Positions 13,852 through 23,112 are shown, counted from the first letter of the stretch. The stretch is 42,505 nt of DNA from Lautropia sp. SCN 69-89 (GCA_001724855.1 MEED01000028.1:1-42505); one strand, 5' to 3'. Notes: generated by a model not told the origin, from the letters alone. Made by a program: numbers and translations.

Positions 13852-14784
13852 CTACCGGGTCGCCGCCGCCCCCACCGTAGAACCTCGGCGAAACAGCCGC
13901 AACACCCGCTCCCTCAGCCAGACCTGCGCCGAATCCCCATCCGTCGCCGCATGCCACACCATGCCGACGTCGTACAGCGGCATGGCAAGCGGCACGGGCC
14001 ACATCGCCAGCTTCAGCCGCGTACAGGCCATCTGCGCGAACATCTCCGGCACGATGGCCAGCAACTGCCCGCCGGCGACCAGGTCCGGAATCGCCGCGAA
14101 GTGCCGCGCGCGCACCACGATGCGGTGCCCGAGCCGGTGGCGCTCCAGGCTCTCGGCGATGCCCTGGTGATAGGTGGCGGTCGGTGCCGCCACCACGAGC
14201 GCCGCATCGATGAAACCCGCGCGGGTGCGCCAGCTGCCCGGACAGTCGCGGCGGCTGAGCGCCATGTAGCGCTCGCGAAACAGCAGCGTCGAGCGAATGC
14301 CGCGCTGCTTCGGATCCATGATGCCGATGGCCAGGTCGATCTCGCGGCGCCCGAGCGCATCGGCGACCCGCTCGGCCGGTGCCGCCACGTTCGTCAGCCG
14401 GGTGCGCGGCGCCTCGCGCAGCACCGCGTCGGCGATCGCGGGCAGGAAGACCATCTCGCCGAGGTCCGACAGCGACAGGCGCCACTCGGTGACGCTGCGC
14501 TGCGGATCGAAGGCCGCCGGCTCGGTCAGCGCGGCCTCCAGTGACTCGAGGTGCTGCGCGGCGATCGGCACGATCCGCTCGGCGAGCGGCGTGGGCATCA
14601 GCCCGCCGGCTGCACGGACGAACAGGGGGTCGTCGAACGCCTCGCGCAGCCGGGCCAGCGCATTGCTGGTCGCCGGCTGGCTCAGCGCGAGCCGACGCCC
14701 GGCCTCGGTGACCGAGCGGCAGCGGTCGATCGCCACCAGCACGCGCAGCAGGTTCAGGTCGAGTCGGTGGAACTGGGTCAACAT
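13852..14784 (-). CDS. LysR-family transcriptional regulator
   Basis: The 310-residue protein has an N-terminal winged HTH (residues about 5-65: DLNLLRVLVAIDRCRSVTEA, LSQPATSNALARLREAFDDP, LFVRAAGG) and a periplasmic-binding-like effector domain (about 90-300). Residues LFVRAAGGLMPTPLAERIV follow the NodD/SyrM-type subgroup. It is divergent from the iorA-like gene (136-bp shared promoter region) and co-directional with the synthetase/lyase genes. It most likely controls the divergent operon; the inducer may be an aromatic or 2-oxo acid. The synthetase/lyase pair could be under the same promoter. Confidence 0.9.
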   Translation of the reverse strand: MLTQFHRLDLNLLRVLVAIDRCRSVTEAGRRLALSQPATSNALARLREAFDDPLFVRAAGGLMPTPLAERIVPIAAQHLESLEAALTEPAAFDPQRSVTEWRLSLSDLGEMVFLPAIADAVLREAPRTRLTNVAAPAERVADALGRREIDLAIGIMDPKQRGIRSTLLFRERYMALSRRDCPGSWRTRAGFIDAALVVAAPTATYHQGIAESLERHRLGHRIVVRARHFAAIPDLVAGGQLLAIVPEMFAQMACTRLKLAMWPVPLAMPLYDVGMVWHAATDGDSAQVWLRERVLRLFRRGSTVGAAATR

Positions 14785-14920
14785 TGATCAGATCGATTCC
14801 GTCAATTCGGAGAATCCATTTGACGAATGAATAGCCTACGTTTAACTTCGGCCGGAATCAATATGGCAAGCAGCCGGCGGCGGCATCGCCGGCCTGCCGC
14901 GCTTTCCCGGAGTCCGAACG
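14785..14920. promoter_or_regulatory. Divergent LysR/iorA promoter region
   Basis: The gap holds the promoters of both genes. GTCAA (14801-14805) and TTGAC (14820-14824) form an inverted pair, and AT-rich sequence lies around 14783-14850, GC-poor against its neighbours. LysR proteins bind interrupted dyads of this kind. The iorA-like gene starts with GTG after a GGAG site; the palindrome GGAACGTTCC follows at 14923-14932. Confidence 0.5.
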
Positions 14921-17068
14921 GTGGAACGTTCCTTCAGTGCGGAAATCCGCTCGCTTTCGCTGGGCGCCGGCGAGACCTTCCACGGCGAAGGCATCCTCGC
15001 GGTCACCAAGGCCCTGCTTCAGTCGGGAGTGAGCTATGTCGGCGGCTACCAGGGCGCGCCGGTCTCGCACCTGCTCGACGTGATGGTGCAGGCGCGCGAC
15101 TACATGGACGAACTCGGCGTGCACGTCGAGGCCTGTACGAACGAGGCGTCGGCCGCCGCGATGCTCGGCGCCTCGATCATGTACCCGGCGCGTGGCGCGG
15201 TCACCTGGAAGTCGGTGGTCGGCACCAACGTGGCCTCCGACGCGCTGTCGAACCTCGCCTCACCCGGCGTGATGGGTGGCGCGCTGATCGTGGTCGGCGA
15301 AGACTACGGCGAGGGCGCCAGCGTCATCCAGGAGCGCACGCACGCGTTCGCGATGAAGTCGGGCCTCTGGCTGCTCGACCCGCGGCCCAACCTGCCCACG
15401 ATCGTGCGCATGGTCGAGCACGGCTTCGAGCTGTCCGAGGCGTCGAACACGCCGGTCATCCTCGAATTGCGCATCCGTGCGTGTCACGTGCGCGGCAGCT
15501 TCGTGGCGCGCGACAACGTCAAGCCGAAGATCTCCACCCGCGAGTTGCAGATGGAGCCGGCCGCGTTCGACTACAGCCGGCTGTCGCATCCGCCGGTCAC
15601 CTTCCAGCACGAGAAGCTGAAATACGAAGTACGGATGCCGGCGGCGCGCCGCTACATCGTGCAGGCCGGCCTGAACGAACTCTTCGACGGCGATCGCGGC
15701 GAGCTCGGCATCATCGTGCAGGGCGGCCTCTACAACAACCTGATCCGGGCGCTGCAGGCGCTCGACCTGGCCGACGCCTACGGACGCTCGCGCATCCCGA
15801 TCCTGAACCTGAACGTCGTCTACCCGCTGGTGCCCGAACAGATCGGCGCCTTCTGTGCGGGCAAGCGCGCGGTGCTGGTCGTCGAGGAAGGCCAGCCCGA
15901 CTTCATCGAGCAGGAGATCAACACCATCCTGCGCCGCGCCGACCTGCAGACGAAGCTTCACGGCAAGGACCTGCTCGCGATGAGCGGCGAGTACACGGCC
16001 GAACTGATTCTCTCGGGGCTGGCACGCTACCTCGCGGCGCACGCGCCCGAGCTGCCCCTCGCCGCCGCCGAAGGCCTGCTCGCCGACATCGTCGACCTGA
16101 AGAGGCAGGCGACCGAGGCGTTCAGCGGCCCGGTACCGGCGCGCCCGCCCAACTTCTGTACCGGCTGTCCCGAGCGGCCGGTGTTCGCCGCGCTCAAGCT
16201 CGTCGAACAGGACATCGGCAAGCTGCACGTGTCGGCCGACATCGGCTGCCACTCGTTCGCCACCTTCGCGCCGTTCTCGTTCGGCAACTCGATCCTCGGC
16301 TACGGGATGAGCCTGGCCAGCAGTGCCGGCGTGCGCAACTTCTCGGCGAAGCGGCCGGTCGCGATCATGGGCGACGGCGGGTTCTGGCACAACGGCCTGC
16401 TCTCGGGTGTCTCCTCGGCGCTGCTGAACAAGGGCGACGGCGTGCTGGTCATCATGAAGAACGGCTACACCTCGGCCACCGGCACCCAGGAGACGATCTC
16501 GACGCCGACCTCCGAATCGCGCCGGGTCGCCGAAGGCACCAGCGCCACCTCCACCGAGGTGACGATCGAGAACACGCTGAAGGGCCTGGGCGTGAAGTGG
16601 CTGCGCACCGTCGACAACTACAAGGTCGCCGAGGTGCGCAAGACGCTGGAGGAGGCGCTCACCACCCCGTTCGAGGGCCTGAAGGTCGTCATCGCCGACG
16701 GCGAATGCCAACTCGAGCGCCAGCGCCGCATCAAGCCGCTGCGCGCGAAGATGCTGAAGGAAGGCAAGCGCGTGGTGCGCACCCGCTTCGGCGTCGACGA
16801 GGAAACCTGCACCGGCGACCACTCGTGCATCCGGCTCTCGGGCTGCCCCACCCTCACCGTGAAGACGCCGACCGACCCGCTGAAGGTCGACCCGGTGGCC
16901 TACGTCACCAACGACTGCGTCGGCTGCGGGCTGTGCGGCGAGGTGGCGCACGCGGCCGTGCTGTGCCCGTCGTTCTGGCGGGCCGAGATCACCAGCAACC
17001 CGAACCGCTGGGATCGTTTCAAGGCCCGCATCCGCGAGGCCTTCATCAACGCGATCCAGCCTGCCTGA
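14921..17068 (+). CDS. Indolepyruvate:ferredoxin oxidoreductase alpha subunit-like (IorA)
   Basis: The 715-residue protein has a pyruvate-ferredoxin-oxidoreductase alpha-like N-terminal domain (GGYQGAPVSHLLDVMVQARD, EACTNEASAAAMLGASIMYP), a middle domain, then the ThDP-binding domain (DIGCHSFATFAPFS; MGDGGFWHNGLLSG with the GDG-N motif near residue 485). The C-terminus has ferredoxin-type cysteines (CTGDHSCIRLSGCPTL, CVGCGLCGEVAHAAVLCP). It would oxidatively decarboxylate aryl or branched 2-oxo acids to acyl-CoA using ferredoxin. The partner beta-like gene begins two bases after its stop. The N-terminal region is arranged as in proteobacterial homologues annotated as indolepyruvate ferredoxin oxidoreductase; the true substrate is not proven. 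Confidence 0.85.
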   Translation: MERSFSAEIRSLSLGAGETFHGEGILAVTKALLQSGVSYVGGYQGAPVSHLLDVMVQARDYMDELGVHVEACTNEASAAAMLGASIMYPARGAVTWKSVVGTNVASDALSNLASPGVMGGALIVVGEDYGEGASVIQERTHAFAMKSGLWLLDPRPNLPTIVRMVEHGFELSEASNTPVILELRIRACHVRGSFVARDNVKPKISTRELQMEPAAFDYSRLSHPPVTFQHEKLKYEVRMPAARRYIVQAGLNELFDGDRGELGIIVQGGLYNNLIRALQALDLADAYGRSRIPILNLNVVYPLVPEQIGAFCAGKRAVLVVEEGQPDFIEQEINTILRRADLQTKLHGKDLLAMSGEYTAELILSGLARYLAAHAPELPLAAAEGLLADIVDLKRQATEAFSGPVPARPPNFCTGCPERPVFAALKLVEQDIGKLHVSADIGCHSFATFAPFSFGNSILGYGMSLASSAGVRNFSAKRPVAIMGDGGFWHNGLLSGVSSALLNKGDGVLVIMKNGYTSATGTQETISTPTSESRRVAEGTSATSTEVTIENTLKGLGVKWLRTVDNYKVAEVRKTLEEALTTPFEGLKVVIADGECQLERQRRIKPLRAKMLKEGKRVVRTRFGVDEETCTGDHSCIRLSGCPTLTVKTPTDPLKVDPVAYVTNDCVGCGLCGEVAHAAVLCPSFWRAEITSNPNRWDRFKARIREAFINAIQPA

Positions 17069-17069
17069 G

Positions 17070-18665
17070 ATGAACGACGCGAAACCCTTCACCTTGCTGA
17101 TCGCCGCGCTGGGCGGCGAAGGCGGCGGCGTGCACGCCGACTGGATCGTCGAGTGCGCGATCGCCCACGACCTGCCGGTGCAGGCCACCTCGGTGCCGGG
17201 CGTGGCGCAACGCACCGGTTCCACCAGCTACTACATCGAGATGATGCGCGCGCCCGCACCCGAGGGGGCGCAGCCGGTGTTCGCGCTCAACCCGATGCCG
17301 GGCGGCGTCGACGTGGTGCTGTGCAGCGAACTGGTCGAAGCCGGCCGCATGATCGAGCGCGGCTTCGTTCATCCGAAGCGCACCACGCTCGTGTCGGCAT
17401 CGCACCGCGTCTACACGACGCAGGAAAAGATGCAGATGGGTGACGGCCGCTTCGACGACGAGCGCATCCACGCGGGCGCGCGCGCGCTGGCGGCGCGCTA
17501 CCTGAGCGTCGACATGACCTCGATCGCCGCGGCGCACGGCACCGTGATCAGCGCCGTGATGTTCGGCGCGCTGGCCGGCGCCGACGTGCTGCCGTGGCCG
17601 CGCGAAACCTGCGAGCGCGTGATCCGCGAAGGCGGCGTGGGCGTGCAGGCAAGCCTGGCCGGCTTCGGTGCCGCCTTCGACATGGTGGCCACCGGCGCGG
17701 CGCGCCAGGCACTGGCCGGCGCCGGCGCCGGGCTTGCGCCGAAGACCAGTCCCGAAGTCTGGGCGCCGCTGCTGGCCACGCTGCCCGCCCCGATGCGCGA
17801 GAACGCCGCGCATGGCGTGGTGCGCCTGCTCGACTACCAGGACGCCGCCTACGGCCGGCTCTACGTCGAGCGGTTGCAGCGCATCGCCGCCGCGGCCGGC
17901 GACGCCGCGGCTCAGCCGGCGACCGCCCACGCGTTGTCCGAGGCTGCGCGCCTGCTCGCACTGTGGATGAGCTACGAAGACGTGATCCGGGTCGCCGACC
18001 TGAAGTCGCGACGCAGTCGCGTCGCGCAGATCCGCAGCGAGTCGCGCGCGCGCGACGGCGAAATCCTCGAGGTGTTCGAGTACCTCAAGCCCGGCGTCGA
18101 CGAGGTGGCCGCGATCCTGCCGCGCGGAATCGGCGCCCGCCTGCGCGACTGGGCCACGCGCCGCGGCAAGCTCGACACGCTCAACCGCGGCATGCACCTG
18201 CCGAGCACACGCATTCACGGCTACCTCATGCTGCGGATGCTCGCGCGGCTGCGCCCGATGCGGCGCGGCTCGCTGCGCTTTCACGAAGAACAGCAGGCGG
18301 TCGAGCGCTGGCTCGTCGCGCTCGAACGGATGTTTCCGGTGTCGCCGGCCTTCGCCACCGCGCTGGCCGAACTGCCGCGCGTGCTCAAGGGCTATGGCGA
18401 CACGCATCGCCGCGGCCGTGCAAGCTTCGAGCGCATCTTCGACACGCTGGTCGCGCGCGCGCTGGGTTCCGATACCGGACCGGCCGCCGGCGCCGCGCAG
18501 GAGCTTCGCGCGGCAATCGAGGCGGCAATGGCCGAGCCCGAAGGCCGCGAACTGGACCGCTCGCTCGAGAAGGCCGGAATCACGCCGCGCCCGCCCGTGG
18601 CCAAGCCGATCGTCTGGATGAAAAAACCGCGCACGACCGGCTCGGGTGTAGTAACTTCGCGCTGA
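17070..18665 (+). CDS. Indolepyruvate oxidoreductase beta subunit-like (IorB) with C-terminal extension
   Basis: Residues 1-200 match the gamma/beta-type POR domain: LLIAALGGEGGGVHADWIVE, TSVPGVAQRTGSTSYYIEMM and PGGVDVVLCSELVEAGRMIE. The remaining 330 residues, helical and rich in arginine (RIHGYLMLRMLARLRPMRRG), form the extension (DUF6537-like) seen in long proteobacterial versions; archaeal IorB has only about 200 residues. The pairing with the alpha-like gene in one operon supports a two-subunit enzyme. A TRAP transporter operon begins 56 bp downstream and is probably co-regulated, which would make the transported organic acid the substrate or its precursor. Confidence 0.8.
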   Translation: MNDAKPFTLLIAALGGEGGGVHADWIVECAIAHDLPVQATSVPGVAQRTGSTSYYIEMMRAPAPEGAQPVFALNPMPGGVDVVLCSELVEAGRMIERGFVHPKRTTLVSASHRVYTTQEKMQMGDGRFDDERIHAGARALAARYLSVDMTSIAAAHGTVISAVMFGALAGADVLPWPRETCERVIREGGVGVQASLAGFGAAFDMVATGAARQALAGAGAGLAPKTSPEVWAPLLATLPAPMRENAAHGVVRLLDYQDAAYGRLYVERLQRIAAAAGDAAAQPATAHALSEAARLLALWMSYEDVIRVADLKSRRSRVAQIRSESRARDGEILEVFEYLKPGVDEVAAILPRGIGARLRDWATRRGKLDTLNRGMHLPSTRIHGYLMLRMLARLRPMRRGSLRFHEEQQAVERWLVALERMFPVSPAFATALAELPRVLKGYGDTHRRGRASFERIFDTLVARALGSDTGPAAGAAQELRAAIEAAMAEPEGRELDRSLEKAGITPRPPVAKPIVWMKKPRTTGSGVVTSR

Positions 18666-18721
18666 CCCGGGCGCCGGCCCGGACAATTACAACACTGACC
18701 ACAATTCCGAGGAGACGATTG

Positions 18722-19753
18722 ATGAAGATTGCGGGAATCCCGCTCGCGGCCGCCGCGGCTGCGACGGCGCTGGTACTGGCCACGGCGCCCGTGGCCGCAC
18801 AGACCAGGCCGGTCGAGCTGCGCTTCGCTCACTGGTTGCCGCCGACGCATCCGCTGTCGAAACTGGGTTTCGAACCCTGGGCGAAATCGGTCGAAGCCGC
18901 CTCCGGCGGGGCGATCAAGGTCGTGCTGTTCCCGGCCCAGCAGCTCGGCAAGGCCCCCGACCACTACGACATGGCGCGCGACGGCATCGCCGACATCACC
19001 TAGGTCAACCCGGGCTACCAGGCAGGCCGCTTCCCGATGTTCGCGGCCGGCGAACTGCCGATGCTGATCGGCAACGCGGGCCGTGGCTCGGCCGCAATCG
19101 ACGCCTGGTATCGCAAGTACGCCGCCAGCGAGATGAAGGACGTGATGCTGTGCTTCGCGCACGTGCACACCGGCACGCTGCATTCCAAGCAGGCGATCGC
19201 CGACCCGGCGCAGATCAAGGGCATGAAGATCCGCCCGTCCAACGGCACGATGGCCGCCTTCATGAGCCTGCTGGGCGCCACCAACGTGCAGGTCTCGGCG
19301 CCGGAGTCGCGCGACGCGCTCGAAAAGGGCGTGGCCGACGCGATCGTGTTCCCGTGGCACTCGATCATCACCTTCGGCATCGACAAGGTGGTCAAGTTCC
19401 ACAACGACCAGAAGCTGTACGCTTCCACCTTCGCCTGGACGATGAACCGGCGCTGGTACGAGTCGCTGTCGCCGGCCAACAGGAAGGTCATCGACAACCA
19501 CTGCAACAACGAGTGGGCGGCGAAGGTCGGCGTGGCCTGGGGCGACGACGAAGACTCCGGCCAGGGCAAGCTCGAGAAAATGCCGGGCCACACGATCGTC
19601 AAGCTCACGCCCGAGCAGAAGAAGGCCTGGCGCGACGCCGCCGAGCCGCTTTACGTGAAGTGGATCGAGTCGGCGAACAAGGCCGGCCAGGATGGCAAGG
19701 CGGCGCTCGACGCGCTGCGCGACGAACTGAAGAAGCGCGACGCGCTGAACTGA
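18722..19753 (+). pseudogene. TRAP-transporter substrate-binding protein (DctP-type) interrupted by an in-frame TAG
   Basis: One reading frame covers 343 codons from ATG 18722 (GAGGAGA site) to TGA 19753, broken only by TAG at 19001-19003. Before it: a Sec signal peptide (MKIAGIPLAAAAAATALVLA, AQT cleavage) and ELRFAHWLPPTHPLSKLGFE. After it: VNPGYQAGRFPMFAAGELP, the arginine-containing ligand box IKGMKIRPSNGTMAAFMS and ISVE-type features continue unbroken. The interrupted place reads DIT-stop-VNPGY, where the family often has tryptophan, so TGG to TAG is the simplest change. The rest has kept normal codon use and frame, so the change is recent, an error, or read through. The permease genes follow intact. 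Confidence 0.85.
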
Positions 19754-19779
19754 GCCGCCACATCCGCGGCCACCTGAGC

Positions 19780-19804
19780 AGCGCCGGGCCCCCCGCCCGG
19801 CGCT
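19780..19804 (+). terminator. Strong hairpin between binding-protein and permease genes
   Basis: A perfect 10-bp stem (AGCGCCGGGC with GCCCGGCGCT) closes a five-cytosine loop. No T-run follows, so it is more likely a stabilising or attenuating hairpin that keeps the binding-protein message more abundant than the permease message. Confidence 0.55.
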
Positions 19805-19852
19805 GCGTCGTTGCAGCCCCCGCACGCGCCGCACGCTTCGCCGGATGAATCG

Positions 19853-20356
19853 ATGAAACGCCTGCTCGCGACCACCGAGAACGTCGCCGCCCTGTTCCTT
19901 CTGGCCATCGCACTGCTCACCGCAGGCAACGTGGCCTTGCGCGACCTCTTCAGCATGCAGATCCCCGACTGGTTCGACGGCTCGAGGCAGTTGCAGGCGA
20001 TTGCGCTGTTCTGGGGCATCGCGATCGCCACCTGGCGCGGCGGGCACATCTGTGTCGACATCGTCTGGGAGCACCTGGGTCCGCGCGGGCGGCGCTGGCT
20101 CGACCTGTTCGCAACGCTGGTCACGTTCGGCTTTCTCGCACCGCTCGCCTGGATGGTCTGGGTCAAGGTCGGGGGCACCGGTACCCAGGCCACCAGCGAC
20201 CTGCGCCTCCCGCTCGTCTGGTTCTATGCGCTCGGCGCGCTGGGCGCCACCGTCGCCGCGTTGCTCGGGGCGCTGCGAGCGATCGAGCTCGCGCGCGGCA
20301 AGGCCGCCGACGAGAACGCCGCCAACGCCGCCGCGGAGTCCGCCGATGGATCGTGA
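19853..20356 (+). CDS. TRAP transporter small permease subunit (DctQ-type)
   Basis: The 167-residue product has four predicted membrane segments: NVAALFLLAIALLTAGNVAL, IALFWGIAIATWRG, LDLFATLVTFGFLAPLAWMV and LVWFYALGALGATVAALLGA. The RGGHICVDIVWE segment between the second and third is characteristic of DctQ. It works with the large permease and a periplasmic binding protein to import organic acids with sodium. The ATG at 19853 is preferred because the first helix follows immediately. Its end overlaps the large permease start by 11 bases. Confidence 0.85.
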   Translation: MKRLLATTENVAALFLLAIALLTAGNVALRDLFSMQIPDWFDGSRQLQAIALFWGIAIATWRGGHICVDIVWEHLGPRGRRWLDLFATLVTFGFLAPLAWMVWVKVGGTGTQATSDLRLPLVWFYALGALGATVAALLGALRAIELARGKAADENAANAAAESADGS

Positions 20357-21647
20357 TCTCGTCGCGCTGCTGGGCTTCGTCGGCATGTTCGTGCTGATGG
20401 CACTTCGCGTGCCGATCGGGCTGGCGATGGGCATCGCCGGCGTCGCGGGCTTCGCCGTGCTCACCAGCGCGCAGACCGGCCTGAACCTGCTGGCCAACGT
20501 CCCGCTGTCGGTGCTCACCGACTACAACCTGAGCGTGATCCCGATGTTCATCCTGATGGGCGCCTTCGCCTCGCACTCGGGAATGAGCCGGGAGTTGTTC
20601 GGCGCCGGCCGCGCATGGCTCGGCCACCGTCGCGGCGGGCTGGCGCTCGCCACCGTCGCCGCCTGTGGCGGCTTCTCGGCGATCAACGGTTCGTCGGTGG
20701 CCACGGCGGCAACGATGACCCAGGTGGCGCTGCCCGAGATGCGCCGCGCCGGCTACGCACCGGGCTTCTCGGCCGGCGTGATCGCGGCCGGCGGCACGCT
20801 GGGCATCATGATCCCGCCGTCGGTGATCTTCGTGCTGTACGGGATCATGACCGAGACCGACATCACGAAGCTCTTCGCTGCCGGCGTGTTGCCCGGAATG
20901 CTCGCGATCGGCTTCTACTTCCTGGTGATCCAGTTCATCGGCTGGCGCTCGCCGCAAAGCATGCCGCGCGGCGAGGTCTACGGTTGGCTCGATCGCTTCG
21001 CGAGCCTCGAGGACCTCTGGGCGGTGATGCTGCTGTTCATATTCGTGCTCGGCGGCATCTACGGCGGCATCTTCATCGTGCAGGAAGCCGCCGGCATCGG
21101 CGCGGCCGGAACGCTCGCGATCGGGGTGCTTCGGGGCCGCCTGAAGGCGCCGCAGATCCGCGCCGCGCTCGTCGACGCACTCAGGGTGTCGTCGGCGATC
21201 ATGATGATCGTGCTCGGCGCCTACCTGTTCGGATACTTCCTGACGATCACGCAGTTCACGCAGAAGGCGGTGGAGTTCCTGGTGCAGCTGCCGGTCGGGC
21301 CCTACGGAGTGCTGGCGCTGGTGATGGTCGGCTACTTCATCCTCGGCGCGGTGATGGACGAACTGGCGATGATCCTGCTCACCGTGCCGATCGTCTTCCC
21401 CGCGATGATGCAGCTCGGTTTCGACCCGGTCTGGTTCGGCGTGATCATCGTGATGGCGGTCACCTTCGGGATGATCTGCCCGCCGGTGGGCATCAACGTG
21501 TTCGTGATCAATTCGATCGCGCGCGACGTGCCGCTGGGCACGATCTACCGCGGCACGATGCCGTTCATCGCGATCGACGTGGTGCGTCTGGTGATCCTCT
21601 GCGCGTTCCCGTCGATCTCGCTATGGCTGCCCTCCACGATGGGATGA
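20346..21647 (+). CDS. TRAP transporter large permease subunit (DctM-type)
   Basis: The 433 residues have about 12 membrane segments. DctM markers include ALRVPIGLAMGIAGVAGFAV, VIPMFILMGAFASHSGMS, ACGGFSAINGSSVATAATM, GYAPGFSAGVIAAGGTLGIM with IPPSVIFVLYGI, LGAVMDELAMILLTVPIVFP and MICPPVGINVFVINSIA. It is the translocation subunit. It ends ten bases from the convergent HAD-UbiA gene. With the small permease it appears intact, so loss of function of the system would rest only on the interrupted binding-protein gene. Confidence 0.93.
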   Translation: MDRDLVALLGFVGMFVLMALRVPIGLAMGIAGVAGFAVLTSAQTGLNLLANVPLSVLTDYNLSVIPMFILMGAFASHSGMSRELFGAGRAWLGHRRGGLALATVAACGGFSAINGSSVATAATMTQVALPEMRRAGYAPGFSAGVIAAGGTLGIMIPPSVIFVLYGIMTETDITKLFAAGVLPGMLAIGFYFLVIQFIGWRSPQSMPRGEVYGWLDRFASLEDLWAVMLLFIFVLGGIYGGIFIVQEAAGIGAAGTLAIGVLRGRLKAPQIRAALVDALRVSSAIMMIVLGAYLFGYFLTITQFTQKAVEFLVQLPVGPYGVLALVMVGYFILGAVMDELAMILLTVPIVFPAMMQLGFDPVWFGVIIVMAVTFGMICPPVGINVFVINSIARDVPLGTIYRGTMPFIAIDVVRLVILCAFPSISLWLPSTMG

Positions 21648-21657
21648 GCGCCAGCGC

Positions 21658-23112
21658 TCAGCCCGGCAGGTCGAGCCCCGCGGCCACGCCGAACAGCACC
21701 AGCAGCACGCCGACGGTCCAGCGACTGCCGGGATCGCGCAGCGTGTAGACCAGCGGATCGTCGTGCATGCGGCCGCGCGCGGTGTCGAGCCACAGGCGGC
21801 CGAGCCAGACCAGCAATCCGAACAGCATCAGCCACAGCACCTGCGGCGACGCATAGCGGCGCGCCACGTCGGGATCCTGCACGTACAGCGCCAGCACCAC
21901 CAGCGCCGCGCACGAGGTCGCGATGCCGAGCGACTGCAGCACCGGCAGGTCGCCCACCCCGTAGCCGCGCCCCTTGCCGGTTTCCTCGTCGCGCTCGCGC
22001 TGCGCGACCAGTTCGCCGCAGCGCTTGAGCAGCGCCAGGCTGAAGAACAGGAACACCGAGAACGCGAGCAGCCAGACCGACACCGGGATACCGGTGGCCG
22101 CGCCGCCGGCGAACACGCGCACCGTGTACAGCCCGGCCAGCATCGCGACGTCGAGCAGCGCGACCCGCTTGACGAACGCCGAGTACGACGCGGTCATCGC
22201 GAGATAGAGGAGCACCGTCACCACGAAGCGTTCGCCGACCACCCAGGCGATCGCCAGCGACGCGAGCAGCAGCGCCGCCGAGCCGACGAAACCGCTGCGC
22301 ACCGAGAGCCTACCCGCAGCGAACGCGCGCTCGCGCTTGCGCGGATGACGGCGATCGGCAGCGAGGTCGAGAAGGTCGTTGAGCAGGTAGCCGCTGGAGG
22401 CCGCGAGGCTGAACGACACGAACGCGAGGAACGCGTCGCGCTCGAGCATGGGCTCCTCGATGCGAAACGAGGTGAGCACCGGCACGAGCACCAGCAGGTT
22501 CTTCAGCCACTGGTGCGGACGCAGCGCCCCCACCCACCCTTGCATCCGCTGCGGGCGCGCCGGCCGGGGCTCGAGCACCGCCGCCACGTCGGCGCGCCTT
22601 CGCGCCGCGCGCACCACGCGCGGCGAGGCCCCCACGACGATGGCGCGCCGCGCCGCGGCGAAGATCGCGACGTCCTCCGGTCCGTTGCCGCAATAGTCGA
22701 ACGCAGCGCCTCTTGCATCCTCGCGGATGGCCGCCAGCTTGTGGCGTCCCTTCAGGTTGTGGTGGCCGTCGCTGGCGAGCACGTGGTCGAACACTCCCAC
22801 CCTCGCAGCGACCGCCTCGGCCAGTGCGCGATCGGCGGCGGTCGCGAGCACGATGCGCCTTCCGGCGCCGCGCTGTTCGCGCAGCCAGGCGACGAAGCCT
22901 TCGTGCAGCGGCAGGGTGTCGAGGTCGGGCGTGCCCAGTTCCGCGAGCCGCCTCTTCAGCGCCGCCCTGCCCCAGACCAGCGCGGCGAGCGCCGCGACGG
23001 TGCGCAGCGGATGACGCCGCAACGCGCTGGCGAACGATTCCCACAGCGTGTCGCCGCGGAGCACGCTGCCATCCAGGTCGACGTACAGCGGCACCTCGCG
23101 ATCGGCGGACAT
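21658..23112 (-). CDS. HAD phosphatase fused to UbiA-family phosphoribosyl/prenyl transferase
   Basis: The 484-residue protein has two parts. Residues about 8-200 are a HAD domain (LYVDLDGSVLRGDTLWESF motif I, IVLATAAD motif II, LKGRHKLAAI, CGNGPEDVAIF motif IV). Residues about 215-484 are an eight-to-nine-helix UbiA domain: LRPHQWLKNLLVLVPVLTSF, the first aspartate motif NDLLDLAADRRHPRKRERAF and SYSAFVKRVALLDVAMLAGL. The UbiA part resembles decaprenyl-phosphate 5-phosphoribose synthases (KRxRxxAAG after NDxxD), and the HAD part could remove the 5'-phosphate from the product. Such a fusion would make a polyprenyl-phosphoryl pentose for cell-surface glycans. Start ATG 23112; it is divergent from the acyltransferase with 21 bases between. 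Confidence 0.85.
   Translation of the reverse strand: MSADREVPLYVDLDGSVLRGDTLWESFASALRRHPLRTVAALAALVWGRAALKRRLAELGTPDLDTLPLHEGFVAWLREQRGAGRRIVLATAADRALAEAVAARVGVFDHVLASDGHHNLKGRHKLAAIREDARGAAFDYCGNGPEDVAIFAAARRAIVVGASPRVVRAARRRADVAAVLEPRPARPQRMQGWVGALRPHQWLKNLLVLVPVLTSFRIEEPMLERDAFLAFVSFSLAASSGYLLNDLLDLAADRRHPRKRERAFAAGRLSVRSGFVGSAALLLASLAIAWVVGERFVVTVLLYLAMTASYSAFVKRVALLDVAMLAGLYTVRVFAGGAATGIPVSVWLLAFSVFLFFSLALLKRCGELVAQRERDEETGKGRGYGVGDLPVLQSLGIATSCAALVVLALYVQDPDVARRYASPQVLWLMLFGLLVWLGRLWLDTARGRMHDDPLVYTLRDPGSRWTVGVLLVLFGVAAGLDLPG

Noticed and set aside
12099-13880. Large plus-strand frame of 593 codons opposite the synthetase
   Set aside because: The translation is arginine/histidine-rich without motifs; the minus strand has a full ANL enzyme.
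14923-14932. GGAACGTTCC palindrome at the iorA-like start as an operator
   Set aside because: Ten bases are not significant alone in this composition; noted only in the promoter entry.
14827-17073. 748-codon frame overlapping the iorA-like gene
   Set aside because: It has GC-skewed arginine-rich sequence; the +1 frame from 14921 has ThDP and Fe-S motifs.
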